The notes under the pieces: model-generated
The model's input: the letters and a program-made list of their open reading frames with translations, nothing else
Told to the model about the DNA's origin: nothing
Database searches by the model: none
Translations under genes and position numbers: made by a program
In this document: one piece after another, positions 34,500 to 45,152 of the stretch
Position numbering within the stretch: position 1 is the stretch's first letter
How the letters are laid out: the number at the start of each line of letters is the position of its first letter
Assembly: GCF_947179165.1 (NCBI RefSeq)
Contig: NC_077245.1
Span: 1,069,001-1,133,000, forward strand
DNA: 64,000 nt
Reading direction: 5' to 3'
Origin: Solanum dulcamara
Taxonomy: Eukaryota; Streptophyta; Magnoliopsida; Solanales; Solanaceae

Positions 34500-35837
34500 T
34501 TAAGCCTCTTTTGTACTAACCTATCTATCCCCAACCCCCAGCCACTTTTTTTTTTCCGTGAAACCCTAATAATTTCATTTACTATATTTTTAATTAAAAA
34601 GATTAAAGAAAAAAACTTATCCCAAAAAACAAATCGAATTAGAAATAGTATTAAGCCTACTAAAATTAGAATAACTTTTTTTTCTAAACCCAGGTAGATT
34701 ATGGAGTAGACTTCTAGGCAAATCCTATATTGAAATCATTTAGGTTTACTAATTGTTGTTTATAAATAACAAAATTGTAGTCTTCTAAAATTTACAATCC
34801 ATCAAATAGTTTGAAGATAAATTTTGATAATTTTTTGAGAAGAAGAAGATATCTAACAAAGAACAAGCAAAGTTTATATCATTGAAGGATTTGCAACCGC
34901 CTCTATCAAAGTCAAAATTGTTGAAATAACGTTATATGAAGATCAAAGAACCGATGTTGACTAATAGAGTTAAAGTGTATTGGAAATTGAGGACGTCTCA
35001 AAATAAAAAATAAAAAAAAAGAATACGATTCAATGGAAAAGATTTCATGTGGAGCATTCTTCGAGTTGATTAGTGAAAATATCGTTCGACATTTGAGATG
35101 TTGGACTAACGGTGTTTTTGGTCCAATACTTAATTTGCCTAGATGTGATAATACTTGTAATCAGGAACGGATGGTATAGAACTACAAATAGATATTTTAA
35201 AGCTTTGTTGTTTAATTATATTTTTAGAAAAGTACTTATTAATTCTATGATTCCGTATGATAAATTATTTCAATTGTTCGTATTATGCCTTATTTTAATA
35301 ATCCTTGCTTATCTAAAATATACACAAGTAATTAGTTATTGTTGCTCGTTAATTAGTATTTTATAATTACCGTAAATAACATACTTAATAGTAATTAAAT
35401 TTAGAATTCTAAAATATTGTTATTAATAATAAAAGAGCCGAAGGTCTTTCGGAAACAGCCGTCCTACATTGGTAGGAGTCAGGTCTGCGTACACTTTATC
35501 CTTCCCAGACCCCACAATGTGAGATTTCACTGGATTGTTGTTGTTGTAATAATAAAATATATCTCTACTTAAAATTGATATGTCAAATTAAGGAGGTCAA
35601 GTAATATGAATCCAGAAAGTACCATTCCATACAAATTTAATAAAAATAAATCTAATATGAAATATGAACGGGTTGAATTTTGACCCATTTTCTAACGCCC
35701 AATTGCCCATAATTTTTTCCCAATTTTTCTTCCCTCCGTAGGACGCTAATTGTCCCCGTGTTCTTGCCAACACAAGCCCCTTGATTCTTTCTCTCTTTCA
35801 TTAATTCCAGTCAGTAATTTGCAGATACCTATAACAG
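34500..35837. other. Intergenic region between PPR and LYR genes
   Basis: No gene. Contains the RTE/SINE tail copy at 35432-35548. The last 100 bases or so (about 35740-35837) are probably the 5' leader of the LYR gene, ending at a splice-donor-like ACAG|GTTAG. Confidence 0.45.
35432..35548 (+). mobile_element. RTE/SINE 3' tail copy
   Basis: Reads GGTCTTTCGGAAACAGCCGT, then CCTACATTGGTAGGAGTCAGG, CAGACCCCACAATGTGAGAT and a TTGTTGTTG end. Closely matches the tail of the LINE at 6968-7080 and the inverse copy at 48757-48870. Confidence 0.75.
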
Positions 35838-36854
35838 GTTAGATCTTAAATGTTTTCTCTAATTAGGGATCTAAATACGTTCTTTTTTTCATATTTTAAT
35901 TTTTTTCCTGCTTTGTACCTCTTTCTGAATGATATTAAAGTTGCTAACTTTGGGTTGGTTTTTTCTGAGAATCGAATTGTTTATGCTATAGTTAATTACC
36001 CAAGAGAAGCTATGTTGTTCTTGTTGTTCTTTTCTTTCTTTTTTTGTCTCTTGGAAATGTCAAATTTATTTGTGTTATGCTGCCAAATTGACAATACATT
36101 GTTTAATTTAATAGATATGTTGAATAAATTGCTTAATTATGCATGCTTTATCTCGTGGTCAGACACTTTCCCGGATCTTATATATAGCAGGAGCTTAGTG
36201 GTTCATATTTTTTCTTTTAATGTGTGCCAAAGTTTGGTAATTTGGCGCTAAGTTTCTTTGTTCTGTGGTGTTCGATAATATATTTGCTTTGAATCCTGCG
36301 GTTAGCTCTTTTAAAACTTGAATTCTGATTAAACTGAATGGAACGAGTATGTAGATTCTCCGGTAGTTCTCCCATTGTCTGACCTGGAGCTCTTTCATTA
36401 CACCGCCGCCAAATGAAAAAGAGAAGCCATTTTTTTTTGGTTTCGTTGTATCTTTATTCTTATTGTGCATTGCAGTAGAAAGGTGTTCTAAGTTCGATTG
36501 GAATTGCTTTTGTAAGATTCATGCCGGCATGCTAGCGTATTAGTTCCATCACATAGTATCTTGAGTACATACTATTTATTCCTTATTTTATCCCAAAAAG
36601 GGGTCTTGAGAGTCAGTTGGAGTTTTTTCCAATCACGTAGTATCTCACATACCAAGAGATGTGCACCACTTCTTTCACTTCACTTTTGTTCTCTTCCTGT
36701 TGTTGTGTTCACTTTTGTTAAATTTGATGATTTTCTTTCACTTCACTTTAATCTACTGGCTTTTATCCTGTGAAATTTATGACATTTTGATAAAATATGG
36801 TTGCTCTAAAGTTTTGTTTCTCTTTCCCTACCAGTCAAGTCACCGAAGTGAAAG

Positions 36855-37328
36855 ATGACAGCTAATATCCAAAAATTCCGAAATCTTTCAACTGCTGTGA
36901 ATCATAGTTTCGAGTCAAAATGGCTCTTGCGTCACTATCGCCTCCTGCACCATGGTCCAGACACTATGGAGGAACTATTGGATAGACATGTGGTCAAAAA
37001 AGAGAAGAGCCTTGATGATGACGAGAATGAGCTCCTAAATAGACAGCGACTCACCAGCAGTCGCCGCGAGGCTCTAAGTCTCTACCGAGATGTCATCCGC
37101 GCTACCCGATTCTTCATGTGGGCCAACTCTCAAGGCATCGTCTGGCGGGATGTTCTTAGAGAAAATGTCCGAAAGGAGTTCGAGGAGGCACGATTTGAGA
37201 GAGATCCAGAAGTCATCACCAGGTTGCTTATTGGAGGTCGGGATGCTCTGCAAGCTGCTTTGGATAAACTTGCTGAGAAACAAAAGCAAGAAATCGAAAA
37301 GCAATGTGGCAATTCAAATACTCCTTGA
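36855..37328 (+). CDS. LYR-motif (complex 1 LYR-like) mitochondrial protein
   Basis: 157-residue protein with the LYR motif at residues 76-78 in SRREALSLYRDVIRATRFF, followed by the conserved WRDVLRENVRKEFEEAR and the end GRDALQAALDKLAE. LYR proteins are small mitochondrial factors that act with acyl carrier protein in assembly of respiratory complexes and in iron-sulfur cluster transfer to client proteins. The start ATG 36855 follows a splice-acceptor-like CTACCAG at 36834. A donor-like site at 35838 suggests a 1-kb intron in the 5' leader, common in plant housekeeping genes. The Arabidopsis counterpart is probably At1g76060 (embryo-defective 1793), by memory. Confidence 0.85.
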   Translation: MTANIQKFRNLSTAVNHSFESKWLLRHYRLLHHGPDTMEELLDRHVVKKEKSLDDDENELLNRQRLTSSRREALSLYRDVIRATRFFMWANSQGIVWRDVLRENVRKEFEEARFERDPEVITRLLIGGRDALQAALDKLAEKQKQEIEKQCGNSNTP

Positions 37329-39964
37329 TATTCTGGTTAGGCAGATTTTTTTTTTATCCTTAACACACCCATCAAATAACATGTATTTTTAGAACGTTAT
37401 ATATAAGATATATTAGCACATACAGGATGACATTCACTTCAGTTTCTTTAAACGTTGAGTATTATTACATTTAATTTTGAGATAAGTTTGTTATTGGAAC
37501 TGATTGGGTGATTGAATAATTTGAAGTGGGGTTCATGTTAGATGCACATTGGTCGACGTTTTGGTACATACTTAAAATCTTTAATACAGACCGGCTTCTG
37601 GTCAATGGGACTCAAATGAATAAAGTAAGGATGATTTTGCAGGAAAGTTACAATTAGCAGAACTTCACTACGTTGGATGTAAATGCATAACCGGAAACAC
37701 TAATAAATTCGTGTCCCTTTCAAAAGATCGATGGATGACCTCATAAATCAATCCAAAAAAGTAGAATGATATGTAATATTGTAATTTGATATGTTGTTCT
37801 TCCTTGCGCCCAATATCATGAATTTGTCTAAATGATAGCAATTTGTTAAGTTTTTAGTTCTCTAAACTTGGTTTTCCAAGATCAATCCTTGTAGTTAAAG
37901 TTCAGGGTTGGTCCCCTTTTTACAAATATTCTTTCCAAGTTGTAAAATCGTGACACAGTTTGAAGGTTAAAAAAAGAAGTTTGGAAATTGGAACTATTTT
38001 CATTACTGTTAGACATGTTTATTTGATGAATGTATGTCGTCTTGCAATCAAACTTAATAGTATTTATTATGCGTTACTGGCACTTTTCATTGCATAGTTA
38101 GCAGCGCTAAATTGTAAATGTAGGTTGACATTTGAGAAATGGAACTTTATTTTGGAGTAAATAGCTTTCCTCGTGTAGAATTATAAGTAGACCAATGAGA
38201 TGGAGAATTAGAATCATGTTCACGAGCTCCCAAAGTTTGGTTATTGCTCACAAATGAAAACTCAGCCCCCTCCTTGGTAAGTATGGGGTGGGGCAGTGGA
38301 AAATATTACTGTTTGTTGCTTATTTACATCAGTTCAACAAAAAAAGTACTGGTGGGCTGGTTTACTTCACAATCCTGATATGCTATTCAAGTCACTCTCC
38401 CGTCCACTCCTCTTTTCTCCATTGTTGAATGATATTCGGTACGCTGATTGAGCAGGTGCTATGAAATGTATAGTGATTAGTTCAAGAACCTTAGCAAGTG
38501 AAGCTCTTCTGTATGGAGATAATGCAATACAAATGTAATCGTTGTAATCTTTTCGTTACTCATTTAGCCTTAATTATACTTGTACTTTCCAGGAAACGAG
38601 AGAAACTCTCGAGAATTTTGAGACTTGTTTGGTTGTAGGGATTTAACCTTGTCTGTTTAATGGTCATAAAGCTTAAGGGCCATATAGCAGAGGCCCTTAA
38701 ACATGCGAAAAGTTCCATAGAGTAACAAAGCTGGAGCCAAAATTGAAGCTCATGAGTTCGGGATTCTAGTTTTTTTTAAAGTTATTGGGTTCTAAATTGA
38801 TAATTTGTACCTATTCAATTGAATTTTTAAAGACAAATACATGGTTCATACTAAAGCTACTGAATTCGTCCAAACCAGTAAGTTATACTCTAGCTCCACC
38901 CCTGTATGTTAACGTTGAACTAGTTCAGTAGTTTGTGACAACTTACAACTTACAAATGTCTGTATATTTTGAAGTACAATGCAAATAGTAGAGGAAGTGA
39001 AACCAACTAAGGGAAAAAAAAAACTCATTTCTGACAGTAGATGGAAGGGTCTTCAGAGTCGCCAAACTAGATGTTCATAAGCTAAGTTGAGACCGTAAAA
39101 TACAATGGGCCTAACTTAGACTTTTTGAATAGTTTAAGTGCACTTGCCATGAAATTTCCTAAGTTTGAATCAATGTAAATATAACTAAGAAATAGTTAGC
39201 TTAAAGTGTTAATTCACATTATGGTTTGTGATTATATATTCATGTAATTGATTACTGAGCAATAAAAATGCAATGCTTGAGATTAGAACTTGGTTGAATT
39301 TTGAACCCTAAGCTAATATTTAATCTTATGTTCAAGAGGTTTAAAATCTAACATAAAAATTTTTAAAATACCTTATATATATATCGTGTAATTTTTAGTT
39401 GGGAGGAATCCGATGAAATCTCTTATTGTCCTCTAGATCCGCCCCTGAATCTGATACGTCCATCAACTAACCGATCTAACCTATGAAATTCATTATTCAT
39501 TAAATATTATGAGAACCAGTCTTGTTTTAAAATAGGAAAAAGGAACGTCAAAAATAATTAGAGAGAGAATAAAGCAAAAAACAAAGGGAAAAGAGAAAGA
39601 TTCAGTGTGCTCTATTTCGAAAACTGGGGGCTTCTTAACCCCTTTTAAAACAAAACACCAAGACTGAGAGTCCCCAATCAGGTAATATTGAAAAATAACA
39701 GTAAGGACTAATTTGTCATTTCATGTCTACCGTTATTTTTAATCTTCTTCCAGCATAATCTAAAAATATAAAAAATATAAATACCTCTTTCAATTCACCG
39801 TCTAATAAGACTTCCTATACGATTTCTCAATTTCTCTCTTTCAATTTTTCCAACCGACGAGCTATAACCGGAAAAAGCAACTCCCGGAAAATACTTTTAT
39901 TTGATAAACGAATGCTGCAATAGATTGATCAATCTAGGGTTTCGGTGAAGATTGTAGCGAAGCA
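37329..39964. other. Intergenic region between LYR and prolyl 4-hydroxylase genes
   Basis: No gene seen. About 38726-38907 is a hAT-type MITE (AGCTGGAGCCAAAATTG ... TCTAGCTCCACCCCTG). A second MITE end of the same class (CCTCTAGATCCGCCCCTG) lies at 39431-39448. The last 150 bases contain an AT-rich TATA-like tract (AATATAAAAAATATAAATAC, 39764-39783), probably the promoter of the hydroxylase. Confidence 0.5.
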
Positions 39965-42900
39965 ATGGCAAAAGGCAGGTTAAATCGGCATCAAGGAAAG
40001 AGATCATCGACAGTGGTTTTAGTACTTTCGATGCTTCTGATGCTAACAGTTGTGCTTCTAATGCTTCTCGCTCTTGGCATTTTTAATCTTCCTGTTGGTT
40101 CCGATGATGAGTCATCGAAGTCATCTACTCAGGATCACATCAAGTTCAAGCGGTTCAACTTAGATATGTACGTATATTGTTTTGGATATCAGAGAATTGA
40201 TTAATTTCACTGATTTTATATGCTTAGAGTATGTTTTAACTGTTGCTGCCGATCCAATGAGTTTCTCTTGGGCTGTATTTCTGAAAAGAGATTCATTTTG
40301 CAGAGGAGAAGGTGACGGACTGGGGAAAAGAGGGGAACAATGGACGGAGATCTTATCTTGGGAGCCCCGTGCGTTTGTTTACCACAATTTCTTGGTGAGC
40401 GTTTCGCTCTTGCTCTTCGTTAAGTGACCATAATCTTAGACATTTTTGGTCTTATTTTGTTAATTTGTTCTTGTCTACTGAATTGTTAGAAAAATATCCA
40501 TATAGATGAGCTAAGGTTTAGTTGTGTTACATTACATTAGTTCTGTTATCTGGTTAGAGATTTTTCTATGCTCGTGTAAGGGTGAGATTTAGAGAGCCTC
40601 TACAATGGACGGAGATCTTATCTTGGGAGCCCCGTGCGTTTGTTTACCACAATTTCTTGGTGAGCGTTTCTCTCCTGCTCTTCGTTAAGTGACCATAATC
40701 TTAGACATTTTTGGTCTTATTTTGTTAATTTGTTCTTGTCTACTGAATTGTTAGAAAAATATCCATATAGATGAGCTAAGGTTTAGTTGTGTTACATTAC
40801 ATTAGTTCTGTTATCTGGTTAGAGATTTTTCTATGCTCGTGTAAGGGTGAGATTTAGAGAGCCTCTAGTTTTATGTACCACTCATTTGCATTGAAGTTTA
40901 ATTTTTTAGCATGAGAATATCCATATAAGTGAGCTAAGGTTTAGTTATTGTTGTTATATAGAATTAGTTATGGTATTTGGTTAGAGATTTGTATGCTTGT
41001 GTAAGACGAGATCTAGTGAACTTGCCTGAACATGATTGGTGCCGATCACACTAGTGGCAATAGAGGCTAGGTGGTGGCAATTGAGAGGTTGTCACTGAAC
41101 ATTCCTAGTCACGAGTGGAAAGAGGTCAAAATGACAAGGCAAGGCCGTATGCTCGCTTGGCTCCTCATGGAGTATAGCTCAGTTCCAAACTTCTGTTTGG
41201 GGAACGGGGAAACGCCCATGCTAATTTTATAGAACCACTCATTTGTATTAAAGGTTAGTTATTTAGCATTAGAATAAACAGACCAAAATAAAGCATAATG
41301 GTTCCAAAGTATTCATATAGTATACCCAACCAATTTGAGGGCGACAGTAATTGATTATTTTCTCAGTAATTTGTGCTTGTATGCACTTCTATATATTCCT
41401 CTAGAAGTGCCAGTCTTTCTATCTATTTTTCAATTTTATATTTCATGTAGTCGCTCACTTGCTCCTAGATCATATTAATTATAACGTGTGTTATTCTTTT
41501 GTGATTCACTAAGATATTGTTAAATGGAAAAGTTTTAATGTGACAATGTGGTTTGCATTTTGACAGTCCAAGGAAGAATGTGAATACTTGATAAATCAAG
41601 CTAAGCCTCACATGATGAAGTCATCAGTTGTTGATAGCAAAACCGGTCAGAGTAAAGATAGCAGGTTTTGTTCTGCTAATTTTTTTACTTTCATTAACTG
41701 CCAGTTTGCCACAACAAACATTTTTTAAGTCTTTTCGTCATCGATAATATTTTTCTTCTAATAGCTTGCTTTGGAGACTTTATTCTTTTTGTCCTTCATT
41801 TACTATTTCAGTTTGAGGACACCTCAAAATGTCTGCCTCCATCCTATTTAATAGTACTAATTATTTTATGCAACTCCTACAATGTTTAAGAATTTAATTT
41901 GAGCGATATTCTCCTTAACGTGTTACTTTTCAATTGCTACTTACTGTTTTCCACTGCTATCACAAAGTAGACAAATCTTACTAGCATTTTAAAACTTGTG
42001 TCGGGTTAAATGGTGTCATCTGAAATAGGATGGAGAAGGGAATAGTTTTTTCCTATGTTGCTCTGTCTCTAAACAAATGAAACTGACTGTGTGTCAGATC
42101 CTCCAAAAGTAGTGCATTTTTGGAGGATACGACACCTGAGCGGCATATTTTGGAGAGTCCGAGCAATATAGGTTTTTCTATGGAACTGATGTTCTGACAG
42201 TTTTATATAACAGGGTTCGTACAAGTTCGGGAATGTTTTTGAGGAGAGGGCGAGATAAAGTTATCAGAAATATTGAGAAGAGGATAGCAGATTATACATT
42301 CATTCCTGCAGGTACGAGGACTGGGCGATACCATGCAAAAATCATAGCGTATGAACTCTTTGTTGTCATTGTCACCCACAAGTTATTGTTAGAAAATTAT
42401 ATATGGGAAACATTCGCCAATTACGTGCTTTATTTGTTCTTTTATAAGTAGCAATGGTTGTATACTTAAAACCTCTTACGTAGTAATCATCAAATTTCAA
42501 AATTTTCTATTACTTATAGTTAAGCTTAACTTAAGTGAGGTTTAGGATATTTAATTTCCATTTTATTCATGTTAATTGCAGAGCTTAAATGTACATTGTC
42601 CTGTGTAGAGATATCTTAGGCTGTTAGGGTGATTCTATTGGTTTTCCTCTTCACTACACAAAATAATGTGAGTGGGTGATTCTATTCTTGTTGGTTAGAG
42701 TCACTAATGTTCAAGGGAAATGAAGATTGATACTACGCAGATGTGTATTCATCCTCTGTTAGGGTCATAATAATGTTTTACTTCCCTTGAGAATTCCCTG
42801 ATTAGCTAAGCTTGTTTACAGAACACGGAGAAGGTCTACAAGTTTTACATTATGAAGTTGGACAGAAATATGAGCCTCATTATGACTACTTTCTTGACAA

Positions 42901-43602
42901 CTTCAACACCAAAAATGGGGGCCAACGCATAGCTACTCTTCTCATGTATCTGTAAGATTTATAATTCCTCAAATAATTACATGATAGATAGATCTGGTAG
43001 AAGTTCTGAATTTCTTCGAAGTTGCATGCATAATTAATACACAGCGATTGCTTGTTTTATTTGTTTATCTGGGGTATATGCAGATCAGATGTTGAAGAAG
43101 GGGGTGAGACTGTTTTCCCAGCAGCAAAGGGAAACTTCAGTTCTAGTCCTGGGTGGAATGAGTTGTCAGAATGTGCCAAAAAGGGCCTCTCTGTCAAACC
43201 AAAGATGGGCGACGCTTTGCTTTTCTGGAGCATGCGGCCTGATGCTACTTTGGATCCATCGAGTTTGCATGGTGCTTCTCTTTCTCCTTAATCTCCCACT
43301 ATTAACACCTTTTAAACCTTCTTTAATGTGAATGTTTCCCCTTTCCTTCCTTCCTTTCCCATAAGAACTCTTACAGAAAAAGATGCAAGTTTACCTGTAG
43401 CATACAGGTTAATTGGGTCAGTTTCTTCTTGATTTGGACAGTGGATGTCTGATTTTACTTCCTACGAGAACTAGTTTTTCTTTTAGTCTTCTAACAGCTT
43501 TGATCTGCGCAACTTAATTTTATTCCAGGTGGTTGCCCTGTGATTAAAGGGAACAAATGGTCATCTACCAAGTGGATGCATGTTGGTGAATACAAGAACT
43601 AA
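39965..43602 (+). CDS. Prolyl 4-hydroxylase (type II membrane protein, Golgi/ER)
   Basis: 2-oxoglutarate/Fe(II)-dependent enzyme that hydroxylates prolines of cell-wall proteins such as extensins and arabinogalactan proteins. Seven exons close in phase: 39965-40167, 40304-40394, 41567-41664, 42214-42311, 42822-42951, 43084-43271, 43529-43602, giving 293 residues. A single hydrophobic segment (about 17-41) acts as signal anchor. Iron ligands are His183 and Asp185 (EPHYDYF) and His269; Lys279 of IKGNKWSSTKW is the expected 2-oxoglutarate anchor. No ShK-type toxin-like domain at the end. A donor-like AAAG|GTATCT at 43618 and acceptor at 44192 suggest an intron in the 3' UTR. The 3' half of exon 2 is duplicated in intron 2 (see repeat). 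Confidence 0.93.
40337..40866 (+). repeat. 265-base tandem duplication covering the end of exon 2 of the hydroxylase
   Basis: Unit 1 (40337-40601) contains the last 58 bases of exon 2, its splice donor and intron sequence. Unit 2 (40602-40866) repeats it with only about two substitutions visible (GTTTCGCTCTTG against GTTTCTCTCCTG). Unit 2 has no acceptor in front. A third, older partial copy of the intron part lies at about 40915-41022. The passage at 40866-40923 recurs at 41223-41281, so duplications are layered. Confidence 0.92.
42093..42178. repeat. Short inverted-repeat element (GGATCCGACAC family) in hydroxylase intron 3
   Basis: CAGATCCTCCAAAAGTAGTG is followed by the near-inverse CATTTTTGGAGGATACGACAC and ends TTGGAGAGTCCGAGCAATAT. 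Related to the elements at 664-778 and 48633-48748. Confidence 0.6.
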
Positions 43603-44399
43603 TTTTCTTTCAAAAAGGTATCTCCATTTTGGAAATTATTCTCAAATATCTAGTAGCTTATAACTCCTCATAGTCAACTTTCTCTTGATCCGTGCTGAGT
43701 GGTGATTAGGACATGGTCTCAAGTACAGTGAAAAAAGTGTTGTGCACATGAACGAGTTAATAATCAATACAATCCTAACCATCAACCTATAGCACTTGCT
43801 ATAAGTGATTCCTTGCAAACACTTGCAATTTCTGTCAAATCCTCTTAAGGTAGCAATGAGATAGGCTTGTCAGTTGGGGCCTCATGCTAGTGTCGCATCA
43901 AACTCTTTAAGTGCTACCATCTTTTAGAATAACCTACTTCATCTCTCTCTCTCTTTCAAATTGAATACTTATGGCCTTCCTGATTTGGTTATAGCATGCT
44001 AACCGTTAATTCACCTTAACTCGTCTCTCTATCTCCAATATTACACAAAATGCATGACTTCCTCAGAATTAATCTATTTTGCTCTATATCCAAATGTAAG
44101 CACTTTAGCAGTAAAATGTGAAAGAATCTGCACTTGCCTTCATGGACAATGCATTTTCACTTTGCTTATGAATTTTTTTTGTTGCGATTCAGATATTTAG
44201 GCTGAGTTACAGGCGGTGATGGATCCCAACCTTATTGTAGTTGTGGAGAATGGTGCTTGCTTGGGCTGTTTAGACTTCTGTCGCGGATGTGATGCTTATT
44301 GCCAGACTTCCATTAACATATACGCGAGCCATTTGCTTGCCGGTTTTAAAGAATTAAACATACTTGTGGTTTCTACATACACCGTTGTGTTGGTCTAGT

Positions 44400-45152
44400 T
44401 AGGTCAGAATAGTTGGCGGCTAACTATATCAGAAATCAGAGTTTGAATTATGTTATCTATTGCATGGTGCTAGGTTTTATAGTCTCTGATTTTCACTGCA
44501 ATTTTGTTATCCTCCGGACATAAACGTAACCTCGGCTCTCTTTTTACTTCTTCATGAAAAGTGAATGTGTAACGGAAAATGAAATAGGATAGAAAGAGGT
44601 AATGGTCAAAAACACTTGTAGTATCACTTTTTTGCGAGTTTCATATCTGAACTATAAGGTGTTTGCGTTTTTCACTTGAACTATCAATCAACTATTTATC
44701 AAAACATATCTCAAAGCTAACTAGATGTAGTGTTGAATACAATCGTCAAAAGGCGTGTTACAGCTGACTTGCCCATAAAATTTATCAACATTGCAGTTGA
44801 CTCGTTAATTTTGAAACATGTTTAGATAAATAGTTGGTGATTATTTTAGTTGAAAAACACAAATACCTAATAGATCAGAAAGGAAATTTGCAAAAGAAAA
44901 ATACTTCTTCAGGTGTCAACTTCTGTTGATTAAATATAAGAGAGTAATTCAACTATAACCACAAAAAGAATATATTTATTATAGGCTTATAGCTATCTAT
45001 TACATTGTTATCAAAACTGTGTTCGAGATGTCAACGTATCAAAGAATCTGCTGCTCCTTTTACATGGACATTCAATCAAAACAATATATCATAAGACCTG
45101 AAAATAGATTATTTACACCACCAAATGTGAGCTATGAGGATTAACATTAGAA
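44400..45152. other. Convergent intergenic region between hydroxylase and pseudouridine synthase
   Basis: 3' ends of both genes face each other here. 44600-44890 is a diverged dispersed repeat (TTTTTCACTTGAACTATCAA, with an inverse-like passage at 44836-44875). No gene. Confidence 0.45.

Noticed and set aside
44216..44398. 60-residue cysteine-rich open frame after the prolyl hydroxylase
   Set aside because: It lies after a probable 3' UTR intron of the hydroxylase, has no signal peptide and no known cysteine pattern; most likely untranslated 3' sequence.
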